Origin: Sphingomonas sp. MA1305
GTDB lineage: Bacteria > Pseudomonadota > Alphaproteobacteria > Sphingomonadales > Sphingomonadaceae
Assembly (NCBI RefSeq): GCF_016107325.1
Contig: NZ_RCVT01000001.1
Span: 1,550,001 to 1,614,000, forward strand
Length of the DNA: 64,000 nucleotides
Reading direction: 5' to 3'
Within the stretch, counting starts at the first letter, position 1; the number at the start of each line of letters is the position of its first letter. The notes beneath the pieces are model-generated. The model made no database searches. It was given only the letters and a program-made list of their open reading frames with translations, and was not told the DNA's origin. The position numbers and the translations under genes were made by a program. Shown here piece by piece: positions 46,965 to 56,901 of the stretch.

Positions 46965-47111
46965 GCGCATTCTTATCGCTGTCCTACACGCACGCGGCTG
47001 ATCTAGAGTGGGTGAACGCTCTTTCGCATCGTCAGCTTGCATTCGCCAGGCGAGGCATCCGACAGGCGCGTTCAGGCGTCAATTCTGTCAAGACTCGGCT
47101 CTGGCGAACGG

Positions 47112-47972
47112 TCATCCCGCGGAGTCGCTTTCCGGAAAATCCGCCGCGATGGCCTGCTCCCGCCGCCCCTCGATCTCGGCCAGCCGCTCGCGCAGCTTAT
47201 CGGTCACGGCATCGATGCCGAACCGGCCGAGCACCAAGTGACGCGGCGGCTGCGCCTCCTGTGTTGCCGCGATGATCGCCTCGCCGGCGCGGACCGGATC
47301 GCCGGCCTGCGTGCCGCTATAGCCCTTGGTCGCGTCCATCCGCTTGCCGGCCGTATCGGCATAGTCGGCGATGCGATTGGGCGTCTGCTGCAGCGAGCGC
47401 CCGGCCCAATCGGTGCGGAACGGCCCCGGCTCGACGCAGGTCACCGCAATGCCCAGCGGGCCGACCTCTGCCGCGAGACTGTCCGACCAGCCCTCCACCG
47501 CATGCTTGCTCGCGGCATAATAGCCCGAGCCTGGGAAGCCGACGAGGCCGGCGACTGAGGTGAAGTTGACGATATGACCGCTGCGCCGTTGGCGCATGCC
47601 GGGCAGGACGGCGCGCGTCAGCGAGAACAGGCCGAAGACGTTGGTGTCGAACTGAGCGCGGATCGCATCCTCCTCGCCCTCTTCGACGCTCGCCTGATAG
47701 CCATAGCCGGCATTGTTGACGAGCACGTCGATCCGGCCGAAGCGCTCCTCCGCCCGGCGCACGCCATCGGCGATCTGCTTCGCGTCGGTGACGTCCAGCG
47801 ACAAGGCCAGCGCGCGCTCCGGCGCATCCGCGACCAGATCCTCGACCCGCGCCGCATCACGGGCGGTGACCACCGCCGACCAGCCGCGATCGAGCACCAG
47901 CCTGGCAAGGTCGCGCCCGAAGCCGGTGGAACAACCCGTGATGAACCAGACGGGCGAGGCGGGAAGCGGCAT
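47112..47972 (-). CDS. Short-chain dehydrogenase/reductase
   Basis: Classical SDR of about 286 residues. The cofactor loop is ITGCSTGFGRDLARLV, the NNAG motif appears in VLVNNAGYGYQ, catalytic Ser in FTSVAGLVG and YxxxK in YYAASKHAVEG. The C-terminal extension (IIAATQEAQPPRHLVLG) matches the oxidoreductase group annotated with retinol-type names; substrate unknown. The ATG at 47972 starts PLPASPVWFITG just before the first strand. It lies between two ribosomal transcription units on the opposite strand. Confidence 0.9.
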   Translation of the reverse strand: MPLPASPVWFITGCSTGFGRDLARLVLDRGWSAVVTARDAARVEDLVADAPERALALSLDVTDAKQIADGVRRAEERFGRIDVLVNNAGYGYQASVEEGEEDAIRAQFDTNVFGLFSLTRAVLPGMRQRRSGHIVNFTSVAGLVGFPGSGYYAASKHAVEGWSDSLAAEVGPLGIAVTCVEPGPFRTDWAGRSLQQTPNRIADYADTAGKRMDATKGYSGTQAGDPVRAGEAIIAATQEAQPPRHLVLGRFGIDAVTDKLRERLAEIEGRREQAIAADFPESDSAG

Positions 47973-48041
47973 GGCGGAAGCCTTTGACAGGAGAGAACGG
48001 CGCCAATGCCGCCACCCCTGCCCCGGTTCCACCGACGTGCG

Positions 48042-48548
48042 TCAACTGGCGGCGAGATGCTCGCTGATCGCCGCAAACGGGCTCGACAGGACATGGCCAA
48101 CCCGCTCGGCGACCAGAGCGGCACCGAGACAGGCCGCCGCACCAAGGATGGCGAACTGGAACACCGAGGAAAATCGGCGGCTGCGCGCCTCGCGCTCGGC
48201 GATCGACGCGGCGGTGATGCGGCGCGGCGCGGAGCGACGTTCGTCGTCCCGCGTCGGCTCGCTTCCTGGCTTGAACGCCGGTGGCTTGGCATCGACGATC
48301 GCGTCGACGTCCAGCCGGTCCTGCGTGCGCACGCCGAAATACTGATCCTTTTCCCAAACCACGCGGCCGACGATGACGTGGTGCACGCGGCGCAATTCGA
48401 TCACCGTACCCGTCTTGCACGGCACCTTCGAGGTCGCGAGCAGGCCGCGCGAGGACATATTGTGGATGATCACGTCGTGCCATTCGGTACCCGAACGCAT
48501 GCGCGCACGCACCAACACCTTCCTGCGTGGTTCGCGCTGCTTGATCAT
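48042..48548 (-). CDS. PilZ domain protein with membrane anchor
   Basis: Protein of about 168 residues. A PilZ domain comes first, with [16 protein letters not shown] carrying the RxxxR-type cyclic-di-GMP motif and [12 protein letters not shown] the (D/N)xSxxG part, followed by [15 protein letters not shown] single hydrophobic helix near the end ([21 protein letters not shown]) may anchor it to the membrane. The exact motif residues look adequate for c-di-GMP binding but not proven. The ATG at 48548 or a GTG 12 bp upstream could be the start; AAGGGAG lies 12 nt before the ATG. Target unknown. Confidence 0.82.
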   Translation of the reverse strand: MIKQREPRRKVLVRARMRSGTEWHDVIIHNMSSRGLLATSKVPCKTGTVIELRRVHHVIVGRVVWEKDQYFGVRTQDRLDVDAIVDAKPPAFKPGSEPTRDDERRSAPRRITAASIAEREARSRRFSSVFQFAILGAAACLGAALVAERVGHVLSSPFAAISEHLAAS

Positions 48549-48854
48549 CCTGGCCCGCACTCCCTTAGGTCCGCGGTGGACATTACAGGCGGAGCGTTAA
48601 TTTTTGGCTTAGGACAGCGCCAAATACCTATAACTTCGAGCAATCTGTCGGTGCTCGTGTCACGGTCGCGCTGCTATACATCACAGACCCGGCGATTGAC
48701 TTCCCGGCCAGTTCCGCTAAAGGCGCGCCGGTGCCGGCGGTTCGTCCGTCGGCCGCCGTCCGAGACAGCAGGTGCCACGGGTTCGCCATGGCTTAATCCC
48801 CTGCCGAGACGGGGACAGGATTATCGCCGCCGCCGTCTGCGCTCCCGCGCGTCG

Positions 48855-48983
48855 TGCGTCCGGCCTGCCACCCTTATCCGGGTGCCTTCCCCATCGCTGG
48901 ACAACCCGGTGCGGCGCATGCCGTGCCGGACTGTAACCGGGCCTGCCGCTTCCATGCGGCGGGTTCAGAACGTGGAGAATGGC
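48855..48983 (+). promoter_or_regulatory. Putative leader of the rplJ-rplL operon
   Basis: About 130 bp upstream of rplJ is rich in short complementary segments (for example GCCGCTTCCATGCGGC just before the ribosome binding site), consistent with a structured L10-type leader that mediates autoregulation in other bacteria. No covariance check was possible. Confidence 0.35.
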
Positions 48984-49499
48984 ATGGATCGTGCTCAAAA
49001 GGCCGCGGCCGTTGCCGAGCTGAACCGCACCTTTTCGGAGGTCGGCGTCGTGGTGGTTACCCGTAATAACGGGATGACCGTCGCGCAGTCGACGACCCTC
49101 CGGAATCGGATGCGCGACGCCGGCGCGACCTACAAGGTCTCGAAGAACAAGCTTGCCAAGATCGCGCTCGACGGCACCGACTATGGCTCGATCGGCGACA
49201 TGCTGACCGGCCCGGTCGGTCTCGCCACCTCCGTCGACCCCGTTGCCGCCGCGAAGATCGCGGTGGAATTCGCGAAGACGAACGACAAGTTCGAAATCGT
49301 GGGCGGTGCGATGGGCGCGACCCCTCTCGACGTCGCTGGCGTGCAAGCGCTCGCCACCCTGCCGTCGCTCGACGAGCTGCGGGCGAAGATCGTGGGCCTC
49401 ATCGTTGCTCCGGCAACGAAGCTCGCGACCATCACCCAGGCTCCCGCGGCGCAGATCGCGCGCGTGCTGTCGGCTTATGCCGAGAAGGAAAACGCCTGA
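48984..49499 (+). CDS. rplJ: 50S ribosomal protein L10
   Basis: L10 of 171 residues carries the L7/L12 stalk. [53 protein letters not shown] and the C-terminal [16 protein letters not shown] helix ([14 protein letters not shown]) that binds L7/L12 are clear. ATG at 48984 follows GGAG. rplL starts 78 bp later. Confidence 0.98.
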   Translation: MDRAQKAAAVAELNRTFSEVGVVVVTRNNGMTVAQSTTLRNRMRDAGATYKVSKNKLAKIALDGTDYGSIGDMLTGPVGLATSVDPVAAAKIAVEFAKTNDKFEIVGGAMGATPLDVAGVQALATLPSLDELRAKIVGLIVAPATKLATITQAPAAQIARVLSAYAEKENA

Positions 49500-49577
49500 T
49501 CCTTCAGGCGCTTGGAACGTGATTGTTTGACTTAACCGGAGCTTTTGCTCCGCTCTGACACGTAAAAGGAAGTGAAC

Positions 49578-49955
49578 ATGGCAGACCTGAACGCGCTGGT
49601 TGACCAGCTGAGCGAGCTGACCGTCCTCGAGGCCGCCGAGCTCTCGAAGCTGCTCGAAGAGAAGTGGGGCGTCTCGGCCGCTGCGGCGGTTGCGGCTCCG
49701 GCCGCCGGTGGCGCCGGTGCGGCTGCTCCGGCCGCCGAAGAGAAGACCGAGTTCGACGTGATCCTCACCGGCGACGGTGGCAAGAAGATCAACGTCATCA
49801 AGGAAGTCCGCGCGATCACCGGCCTGGGCCTGACCGAAGCGAAGGCTCTCGTCGAGGGCGCGCCGAAGCCGGTCAAGGAAGGCGTGAGCAAGGACGAGGC
49901 CGAGAAGGTCAAGAAGCAGCTGGAAGAAGCCGGCGCGACCGTCGAGCTCAAGTAA
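49578..49955 (+). CDS. rplL: 50S ribosomal protein L7/L12
   Basis: Stalk protein of 125 residues that recruits translation factors. The N-terminal dimerisation helix [27 protein letters not shown], the Ala/Gly hinge and the C-terminal domain ([47 protein letters not shown]) are canonical. AAAGGAAG lies upstream of ATG 49578. rpoB, which usually follows, is not next here: a terminator and a minus-strand gene come instead. Confidence 0.98.
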   Translation: MADLNALVDQLSELTVLEAAELSKLLEEKWGVSAAAAVAAPAAGGAGAAAPAAEEKTEFDVILTGDGGKKINVIKEVRAITGLGLTEAKALVEGAPKPVKEGVSKDEAEKVKKQLEEAGATVELK

Positions 49956-49966
49956 GCCGCAAGGGT

Positions 49967-49992
49967 GGTGCGGGCAGCAGGCTGCCCGCACC
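49967..49992 (+). terminator. Hairpin directly after rplL
   Basis: GGTGCGGGCAGC-AG-GCTGCCCGCACC is a perfect 12-bp inverted repeat 11 bp after the rplL stop. No T-run follows; it may attenuate or protect the transcript ahead of the true terminator at 50070. Confidence 0.5.
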
Positions 49993-50069
49993 AGCCCAAC
50001 GCCGGCCGGCCTCGGCTTTGCCGAGCGTCGACGTCATCGGACTTGCTCCCATGACGGCCCAGCCAAGAC

Positions 50070-50105
50070 AAAGGGCGGCTCCCCACGGGGATGCCGCCCT
50101 TTTTC
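50070..50105 (+). terminator. Rho-independent terminator after rplJ-rplL
   Basis: AAAGGGCGGC pairs with GCCGCCCTTT around a CCCCACGGGG mini-hairpin and is followed by TTTT. It closes the rplJ-rplL unit. Confidence 0.85.
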
Positions 50106-50159
50106 TGTCCTGGCTCTCGACGCTACCTGGCCATGCGCTTTCTCCGCCTGGGAGGGGGA

Positions 50160-51407
50160 TCAGCGGACGATCGCCGGTCCGTAGGATCGCGCTTCCAACC
50201 CATCGAACATGCCCGACGGCTGATCCAGCCAGAAGGGCATCAGTTTCGACCCGCCATCCCGACCGACGCCGATCGCAAAGGCCCGCGCCGCCTGGCCACT
50301 GCCGCCATTCGCCTGATACAGGATGTTGATCGCGACGACGGGGACGAACATCGTCCGTCCGTTGGCGGGCACGCCGCGGATCGCGTCGCGCGCGCGCGCG
50401 ACGACGATGCGGACGCGCCGCTCCTCCCCCGGTTCCAGCGCGAACGGCGCCACCGCGGGACGGGTAATCGCTTCGGTGAAATATTCGGCGACGGCGCTCT
50501 CCTGACCGTTGCCGGCCTCCAGCAGGGCGCTGCCGACCCGCACGCCCTGGACCGGGACCGGGCCGTCGTTCCGGACCACTAGTTCCGCCTCTGCAGTGGC
50601 GGAGATCAGGTTGAGGCCGGCCCGCCGCGGCGTCAGCGTCAGCGTCAGTTCGGCCGCCGGCACCGGCCCCGGTGCTGGCGGCGCGCGGTCGAGCATGGCC
50701 GGCTCACGTGCCGGCGCCGGATCGATGGCTCGCGGCGGCATCGTCGGAGCTGGCGGTGAACTTGCCGGTGCGCCGGGCGCGATCTCGGTCTGCGACGTAG
50801 CGCGACGGCGGAGCAACACGATCGCGCCACCGGCGGCCCCTATCACCAGAAGCCCCGCCAGCCACGGCAGCCAATTGAACCCGCCCTGATCGGCAACATT
50901 GGCATCACCGGTGATGGCTGTCGGAGTCACGACTGGTGCGGGCGTGGCGGTCGCGACCGGAAGAGGCGTCGGCGCCCCAGTCGGCGTCGCGAGCGGTGCT
51001 GGCGCTACTGTCGTCTCGCCTTGCGGCTCAGAGGTCGCCCTGGGGCTCGGGGTCGGTCGCGGCGACGGAATCGCACGCGGCGTCGCAACCGGCGACGGCG
51101 TCGTACGCGGGGACGGCGTCGCCGCAACGGCCGGCGCTGGTGTCGAAGCCGGCGTCGGCGTCGGGCGCGGCAGGGGCGCGATCGTCGGCTCGGGCGTCGG
51201 CGTCGCCTGCGGTGTCGGCGGCAAACGGAAGCGATAGTCGTTCAGGCCCGGAATCGACTGCGGCTGTGTCTGCGGCGCGGCGCTGTTGCTCTGCGCCAGC
51301 GCGGCAATCGGCGCGGTGCCCGCTAGAAGCGCGATCACGCTGCCGGCACGACGCCAGCGGACAGGCCGCGCCGGGCGCGTCGGGAGAAGCATGAATGGAT
51401 TTCTCAT
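50160..51407 (-). CDS. Proline/threonine-rich single-pass membrane protein
   Basis: Protein of about 415 residues, unrecognised as a whole. A signal peptide ([21 protein letters not shown]) precedes a 100-residue stretch of PTP/PSP repeats ([20 protein letters not shown] and similar), then one membrane helix ([24 protein letters not shown]), a second Pro-rich linker and a C-terminal domain with Ig-like character ([44 protein letters not shown]). The layout suggests a periplasmic stalk and a cytoplasmic domain, unusual for such a beta domain. Start uncertain: ATG 51407 or 51392. It faces rplL across terminators. Confidence 0.75.
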   Translation of the reverse strand: MRNPFMLLPTRPARPVRWRRAGSVIALLAGTAPIAALAQSNSAAPQTQPQSIPGLNDYRFRLPPTPQATPTPEPTIAPLPRPTPTPASTPAPAVAATPSPRTTPSPVATPRAIPSPRPTPSPRATSEPQGETTVAPAPLATPTGAPTPLPVATATPAPVVTPTAITGDANVADQGGFNWLPWLAGLLVIGAAGGAIVLLRRRATSQTEIAPGAPASSPPAPTMPPRAIDPAPAREPAMLDRAPPAPGPVPAAELTLTLTPRRAGLNLISATAEAELVVRNDGPVPVQGVRVGSALLEAGNGQESAVAEYFTEAITRPAVAPFALEPGEERRVRIVVARARDAIRGVPANGRTMFVPVVAINILYQANGGSGQAARAFAIGVGRDGGSKLMPFWLDQPSGMFDGLEARSYGPAIVR

Positions 51408-51603
51408 TGGAAATGAACTTGGTCGCCTCGTCCTGAACGCGCGGCGACCGCAACGCACCCTGCGACGGACCGCCCGTCCCCAACGCCGAACCGATGGTGG
51501 GGCCTATACAGTGCTGAGCTCGTCCCAATGTTCCTGCGTTGCGTCGGGGCCGGTTTGGGCGCATGGACCTTCGCTTGCAAGCAGACCGAAGGACGTGACG
51601 ACC

Positions 51604-52977
51604 ATGGCCGCGCATTGGGCCCCCGACAGCTGGACGAAGGCAGAGGCCCGCCAGCTCCCCGATTATCCGGACGCCGCGGCGCTGGATCGCGCCACCGATC
51701 AGCTCAAGAGCTTCCCGCCGCTCGTCTTCGCGGGCGAGGCGCGCAACCTGACGACGGAATTGGCCAAGGTGTCGGAGAGCAAGGGCTTCCTGCTCCAGGG
51801 CGGCGACTGCGCCGAATCCTTCGCCGAATTCCACCCCAACAACATCCGCGACACGTTCCGCGTCATTCTGCAGATGGCCGTGGTGCTTACCTTCGCCTCG
51901 AAGCTGCCGGTGGTGAAGCTCGGCCGCATGGCGGGACAGTTCGCCAAGCCGCGCTCCGCTCCAACCGAGGTCGTCGACGGCGTCGAACTGCCGAGCTATC
52001 GCGGCGACAATGTCAACGACATCGCCTTCACGCCCGAAGCGCGCATCCCCGATCCGCAGCGGTTGATCCGCGGCTACACCCAGTCCGCCGCGACGCTGAA
52101 CCTGCTGCGCGCCTTCGCGCAGGGCGGCTATGCCAATCTGCATCAGGTGCACCGCTGGACCCACGACTTCATGGGCCGCAGCCCCTGGGCCAAAAAATAT
52201 GCCGAAACCGCGGATCGGATCGGCGAGGCGCTGGAATTCATGGCGGCTTGCGGGATCGATCCCGAAACCGTGCCGCAGCTGGCGCAGACGCATTTCTACA
52301 CCAGCCACGAGGCGCTGCACCTTCCCTACGAACAGGCGATGACACGCCAGGACTCGCTGACCGGCGACTGGTACGACACCTCGGCGCATTTCCTGTGGAT
52401 CGGCGACCGGACGCGGTTCGAAGGGTCGGCGCACGTCGAATATCTGCGTGGCATCGGCAATCCAATCGGCGTCAAATGCGGACCCAGCCTGGACCCGGAT
52501 GCGCTCCTGCGCATGCTCGATACGCTCAATCCGGGACGCGCCCCGGGGCGAATGACATTGATCACCCGCTACGGCTACGACAAAATCGAGGCGGCGCTGC
52601 CCAAGTTGGTGCGGGCGGTGACGCGCGAGGGTCACCCGGTCGTGTGGAGCTGCGATCCGATGCACGGCAACACCGTCAAGGCGGTGACCGGCTACAAGAC
52701 GCGCCCGTTCGAGCGGATTCTCGCCGAGGTGCGCGGCTTCTTCGCCGTGCATCGCGCCGAGGGAACGCATGCCGGCGGCATCCATGCCGAGATGACCGGT
52801 CAGAACGTCACCGAATGCACCGGTGGCGCGATCGACGTCACCGAACAGACGCTCGCCGACCGCTACCACACGCATTGTGACCCGCGCCTCAATGCAGGTC
52901 AGAGCCTGGAATTGGCATTCCTGCTCGCCGAGATGCTGAACGAGGAAATGGCCGAGCGCCGCCGCGTCGCGGCGTGA
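51604..52977 (+). CDS. aroG: Class II 3-deoxy-7-phosphoheptulonate synthase (DAHP synthase)
   Basis: First enzyme of the shikimate pathway, 457 residues, plant/actinobacterial class II type. Evidence: [15 protein letters not shown], the metal and substrate segments [42 protein letters not shown] and [22 protein letters not shown]. It condenses PEP and erythrose 4-phosphate and is usually feedback-controlled. The ATG at 51604 matches the typical AAHWAPDSW opening. It ends 89 bp before tRNA-Glu. Confidence 0.95.
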   Translation: MAAHWAPDSWTKAEARQLPDYPDAAALDRATDQLKSFPPLVFAGEARNLTTELAKVSESKGFLLQGGDCAESFAEFHPNNIRDTFRVILQMAVVLTFASKLPVVKLGRMAGQFAKPRSAPTEVVDGVELPSYRGDNVNDIAFTPEARIPDPQRLIRGYTQSAATLNLLRAFAQGGYANLHQVHRWTHDFMGRSPWAKKYAETADRIGEALEFMAACGIDPETVPQLAQTHFYTSHEALHLPYEQAMTRQDSLTGDWYDTSAHFLWIGDRTRFEGSAHVEYLRGIGNPIGVKCGPSLDPDALLRMLDTLNPGRAPGRMTLITRYGYDKIEAALPKLVRAVTREGHPVVWSCDPMHGNTVKAVTGYKTRPFERILAEVRGFFAVHRAEGTHAGGIHAEMTGQNVTECTGGAIDVTEQTLADRYHTHCDPRLNAGQSLELAFLLAEMLNEEMAERRRVAA

Positions 52978-53066
52978 GCGACGTCAGGGCGGCGGCGGGA
53001 AAAAACCCCGCCCCGCCGCTTGACGGAAAGCCCCCTTCCCCGTAGACGCGCCCCTCCACCGCGCAC

Positions 53067-53142
53067 GGCCCCTTCGTCTAGCGGTCTAGGACGTCGCCCT
53101 CTCACGGCGAAAACACGGGTTCGAGTCCCGTAGGGGTCACCA
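53067..53142 (+). tRNA. tRNA-Glu (CTC anticodon)
   Basis: Complete cloverleaf: acceptor GGCCCCT with AGGGGTC, D-arm with CTAGCGGTCTAG, anticodon loop CTCTCAC giving CTC, T-arm ACGGGTTCGAGTCCCGT, and encoded CCA at 53140-53142. tRNA 3' ends of this kind are frequent integration sites, and recombinase relics begin directly downstream. Confidence 0.93.
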
Positions 53143-53189
53143 GTTTGGAAATGCCACTGGGATTGGCTGGTTCGGCACCTCAGCTCCGG

Positions 53190-54170
53190 CTAGACCGGCG
53201 CTATTTGCTCAAGCATCGCAAATGGTTGTTTGAACTCGACGGAGAGCTTTCCGTCCGCCCAGGACGGGTTCGATACAAGCAACTTTAGGGCGGTTCGTTT
53301 CTGCGCGAGTGGTCGCTGAGCGAAGCCGCTGTGCATGGCTCGGGCAAAATCGAGCAGTGCAATACCGTCGTCTACAAAGCCGTCGTTGGCATCGGGAAGC
53401 GCCTCCAGATCGCGCAGACAGCGGGCACGCTCCTCGCGTCACAGCTTTGCCATGCGGTCGTGAAACTCCAACGTCCCCCGGCCATCAAGCCGATCCACAT
53501 ACAGCGTGTCGATCCTCTGTTGCAGCCTGTCAGCCTCGCTCCGTAGTCGAGCGCCAGCCTGCTCTCTGTCTCGCTTCTCGCCGCCATGGCTTTCCTTCAG
53601 CGCACGCCGGATGAGATCGAAGATTTCGGGATTGAGGTGGAGCCGACGCAGCGATGCTTCGAACTGCGCTTCGATCGCTTCCTCGCGGACGTACGGCTCT
53701 TCGCATTTTCTGCGATGGCCCGTGCAGTGATAGTAGATGTATCGCCCCTTCTTGATCTCCGCCGTCATGGCGCAGCTGCAATGACCGCAGGTGACCAGGC
53801 CGGTGAAGGTGAACTTGTGCGGGTCGGCCCGGACATTCGACAGCCTTCGCCCGTCGAGTACCGACGGACCATCTCCCAGGTCTCAGCAGGAACCAGCGGC
53901 ATATGACTGCCATGGCATAGCTGGCCGTTCCACTCGAAATGCCCCGAGTAGATCCTGTTGCGCAGAATGTAGTGTATCGTGCTGATGCCGACAGGCTTGC
54001 CGCTGCGCCGGTAGCGAAGTCCAGCTTCCTGGGCGATGTCGCGCAACTCACGAAGGGTATATGCGCCGGTAGAGCAACGCTCGAACAGCCGGGCGATGAT
54101 GGGACCGTTCTCAGGGTCGACATCGATGATCTTGCGCCCCTCGCCGCCCGGTCCGCCGCCCACTCGCCGA
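53190..54170 (-). pseudogene. Large serine recombinase, truncated and frameshifted
   Basis: Two frames together give the C-terminal two thirds of a large serine recombinase. The recombinase domain reads RKIIDVDPENGPIIARLFER, STGAYTLRELRDIAQEAGL and STIHYILRNRIYSGHFEWNG; after a frame change near 53800 come the zinc ribbon (CGHCSCAMTAEIKKGRYIYYHC, CEEPYVREEAIEAQF) and the coiled coil (RLRSEADRLQQRIDTLYVDRLDGR). A further frame change leads to the end at FKQPFAMLEQIAPV. The N-terminal catalytic domain with the active serine is absent. It is therefore dead, and lies just downstream of tRNA-Glu. Confidence 0.8.
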
Positions 54171-54419
54171 GCGTACCATACGGCGCCTCGATCGTCGGCC
54201 GCTTTTTCGCAGTGGCGATATCACTTCGTAGCGTCCGGCCTTGCGGAACTGGTGGACGATTCCGTTGAAGGCGGCGGTCACGCCCTGCGCACGACCGATC
54301 TCGTTCGTCTGCGAGGCGGCATGCCAATAGAGTCTGAGCGGCCAGCGCTCGGGACAGTGCGGCAGCAGGCCGCGCAGCGCGAGCCGCACCTCGATGCCGT
54401 CGACCGTCGTGGCGGGACA

Positions 54420-54683
54420 CTGAACAACTGCGTCTTACCGAGTCGGAACGACTACTTGGCCCGCACCAGCACCCGGCAATATGCCCGCCTCGCACACGAA
54501 TGGGTGGTCGGCATCGGCCTTCCGGCTTGAGCTTATGGGATGCCCTCGCTCCGGCGGACGAAGGCAGTGATCATCTATAAGGCGACCGGTAACCTCCGCG
54601 CCGATCATATCCTTCTCGGCCATGCAAAGGTCGACAGCACAATGCGCTACCTGGGCGGTGACATCGAGGACGTTTGGAACTGA
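54420..54683 (+). pseudogene. Tyrosine recombinase (phage-type integrase) C-terminal remnant
   Basis: One forward frame reads VLPSRNDYLARTSTRQYARL, AHEWVVGIGLPA, a TGA stop at 54528-54530, then AYGMPSLRRTKAVIIYKATG and LLGHAKVDSTMRYLGGDIED. The second part has the SLRRTK arginine and LLGH histidine boxes and RYLG, where the catalytic tyrosine is kept. The in-frame stop separates the two. The N-terminal half is missing. The relic sits beside the serine recombinase pseudogene near tRNA-Glu. Confidence 0.75.
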
Positions 54684-54811
54684 TTGAACGCACCGAGGTC
54701 TGAGCAGACACAAAAAAAGTTCGTCGCTCAGGTCCATTAAGCAGCCTCCCGTAACCGGACATACGTTCATTGCGATCCGAAGAGCTGATTGTGTCAGCGA
54801 ACCCGTCGTTT

Positions 54812-54841
54812 GGGCGTGCCCGCTACGGCACGGGCACGCCC
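54812..54841. terminator. Candidate hairpin at SDR 3' end
   Basis: GGGCGTGCCCG and CGGGCACGCCC form a perfect 11-bp stem with an 8-nt loop, 6 bp after the stop of the minus-strand SDR. No U-run is visible. Confidence 0.5.
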
Positions 54842-54847
54842 TAGCAC

Positions 54848-55573
54848 TCACATGTCAGCCGCGGTCGGGCGAACGATCACCTCATTGATGTCGACGCCCT
54901 CCGGCTGCTCAATGGCATAGCGAACCGCTCGCGCGATCGCATCCGGCGTCAGCGACTTCTTCCGCCATCCGGTCAGTGCCGCTGCAACCTCAGGATCAGT
55001 GATGTCATGACCCAGCTCGGTGGCAACGACGCCCGGCGAGATCAACGTCGAACGGATCTCATCATGCTCCTGCCGTAGCCCTTCGGCGATCGCACGCACG
55101 GCATGTTTTGTCGCGCAATAAACCGCGGCGGTCGGCATCACCATATGCGCCGCGACAGAAGCGACGTTGATGACATGGCCGCTTCGCCCAGCCACGAACC
55201 GCGGCAGGACCGCAGCGATACCGTTGAGGACGCCGTAGATGTTCACATCGATCATCCGCTTCCATTCGTCGCGCTTCAGCGAGGCGAGCGGCGAGAGCGG
55301 CATCACACCCGCATTGTTGACCAGCACGTCGACACGTCCGAAGCGGGCTTCCGCGGCCTCCACGAACGCGTCGAAATCGGCGCCGTCGGTGACGTCGAGT
55401 TCGCGCCAGGCGACGGTCTCGCCCAGTTCCTCCGCCAGTGCCTTCAAACGCTCTCCACGACGTGCGCCGATGAAGAGCCGGGCGCCAGTCTCGGCCAATT
55501 CGCGCGCAGTCGCCTCGCCGATCCCGCTCGACGCGCCTGTGATGAGGACGACCTTGTCGATATTTCCTGCCAT
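54848..55573 (-). CDS. Short-chain dehydrogenase/reductase
   Basis: Intact SDR of 241 residues. Cofactor loop ITGASSGIGEATARELA, NNAG in VLVNNAGVMPLSPL, catalytic Ser in NVASVAAHMV and YxxxK in YCATKHAVRAI; the ending DINEVIVRPTAADM is typical of the YdfG/NADP(H) SDR group. Substrate unknown. It is divergent from an AraC-type gene at 55722 (149 bp between starts), the arrangement often seen when the regulator controls the dehydrogenase. Confidence 0.93.
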   Translation of the reverse strand: MAGNIDKVVLITGASSGIGEATARELAETGARLFIGARRGERLKALAEELGETVAWRELDVTDGADFDAFVEAAEARFGRVDVLVNNAGVMPLSPLASLKRDEWKRMIDVNIYGVLNGIAAVLPRFVAGRSGHVINVASVAAHMVMPTAAVYCATKHAVRAIAEGLRQEHDEIRSTLISPGVVATELGHDITDPEVAAALTGWRKKSLTPDAIARAVRYAIEQPEGVDINEVIVRPTAADM

Positions 55574-55721
55574 GATGCAGCCCTTCCGTTGTGGTGACGG
55601 GACGCAGATGGGCCATCAACCGTGTAGGGCGGTAGAGTGATCGCCCGAGTGGCTTGCACAATCCTCCAGAACTAGCGCCGTGCGCTTGCCCGCGACGCGC
55701 GAGTCAGGAAGGATCGTCGGC

Positions 55722-56618
55722 ATGAACCGGATCGCCGAACTCTCCGCCCTCATCGACCGATACGTCGTCGGCACAGGCATTTGCAGCACGGCGATGCCGC
55801 ATGTGTCGCTGATCCGGGCAGACGCGCCGAGCACCCCCACGCCCGCCGTCTACGAGGCGTCCCTTTGCATAATAGCCCAAGGGTTGAAGCGGGTGTCGCT
55901 CGGCGAGCACAGCGTCGTCTATGACGCGGCCCATTACCTCTTGGTCTCGGTCGACTTGCCGCTGGTCGGTCATGTGCTCGATGCGAGCCCTGAGCGCCCT
56001 TATCTCTGCTGCAAGATCGACCTCGATGCCGCGATGCTGGCCGATCTGATGGCAAGCGAGGGCGGCGGGGTCGCCCGTACGGATCTGCCGGTGCTCGGCG
56101 TCTATCCCGGCGATCCCGACCTGATCGACGCGGCATGCCGACTGGTCGGTCTGCTCGACCGACCCGACACGATCCGGGCGCTGGCGCCGCTGATCGAGCG
56201 CGAGATCCTCTATCGCCTGCTCACCGGACCTCACGGTCCAATGCTTCGTCACGTCGCAACCATTGGCAGCCATCTCAATCAGGTCAGTCGCGCGATCGCC
56301 GCCATCCGCCGGCGTTTCGATGCGCCGATCCGCATCGACGATGTCGCTGCCGAGGCCGGCATGAGCTCTTCTTCGCTCCACGTACACTTCAAGGCGATCA
56401 CCCGCATGACGCCGCTGGAGTATCAAAAACAGCTGCGGTTGCAGGAGGCCAGACGCCTGATGCTAGCGGAGGGTGCCACGGCGAGCACGGCAGGCTTTGC
56501 TGTCGGCTATGAGAGCCCATCGCAATTCAGCCGCGAATACAGGCGACTGTTCGGTGCGCCTCCGCGCGCCGATATCGAACGGCTCCACGCTGCGCCAGCA
56601 GCGGCCATGGCGCTGTGA
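55722..56618 (+). CDS. AraC-family transcriptional regulator
   Basis: Regulator of 298 residues. The N-terminal cupin-like AraC_N domain (ASLCIIAQGLKRVSLGEHSV, YLLVSVDLPLVGHV) is followed by two helix-turn-helix units (RIDDVAAEAGMSSSSLHVHFKAIT and ASTAGFAVGYESPSQFSREYRRLFG). The ATG at 55722 has GGAAGGA 8 nt upstream. It probably controls the divergent SDR gene and perhaps itself. Confidence 0.93.
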   Translation: MNRIAELSALIDRYVVGTGICSTAMPHVSLIRADAPSTPTPAVYEASLCIIAQGLKRVSLGEHSVVYDAAHYLLVSVDLPLVGHVLDASPERPYLCCKIDLDAAMLADLMASEGGGVARTDLPVLGVYPGDPDLIDAACRLVGLLDRPDTIRALAPLIEREILYRLLTGPHGPMLRHVATIGSHLNQVSRAIAAIRRRFDAPIRIDDVAAEAGMSSSSLHVHFKAITRMTPLEYQKQLRLQEARRLMLAEGATASTAGFAVGYESPSQFSREYRRLFGAPPRADIERLHAAPAAAMAL

Positions 56619-56901
56619 CATCGGCTTGGTTCGTGACCAGTGCTGCGCAATGCTGTGATCGACTGAGGCTGGCAAGAAAGACCCATGATTGGTCGCTCAG
56701 AGCGCCTCGTCTGCTTCCCACTTTTTGCCGCTCGTTGACCTGAGTAGCATTGGGCGAACCAAGCAATCGCCTCGACCCATCGCCCCAATCCCGGCGGGGT
56801 TCTGCTGTCGTGAAAGATGGTGCGCTAACGCACTGAACCGGCGCATTTTACGCGTCATTTACCTTGCTCGCCATAGCCGCTGCGCGAGCAGTGAGGTGAA
56901 T
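56619..56901. other. Intergenic region before the Tad-like cluster
   Basis: No gene recognised. The stretch ACGCGTCATTTACC at about 56851 and the GAGGTGA ribosome binding site at 56893-56899 belong to the promoter region of the vWA gene. Confidence 0.4.
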
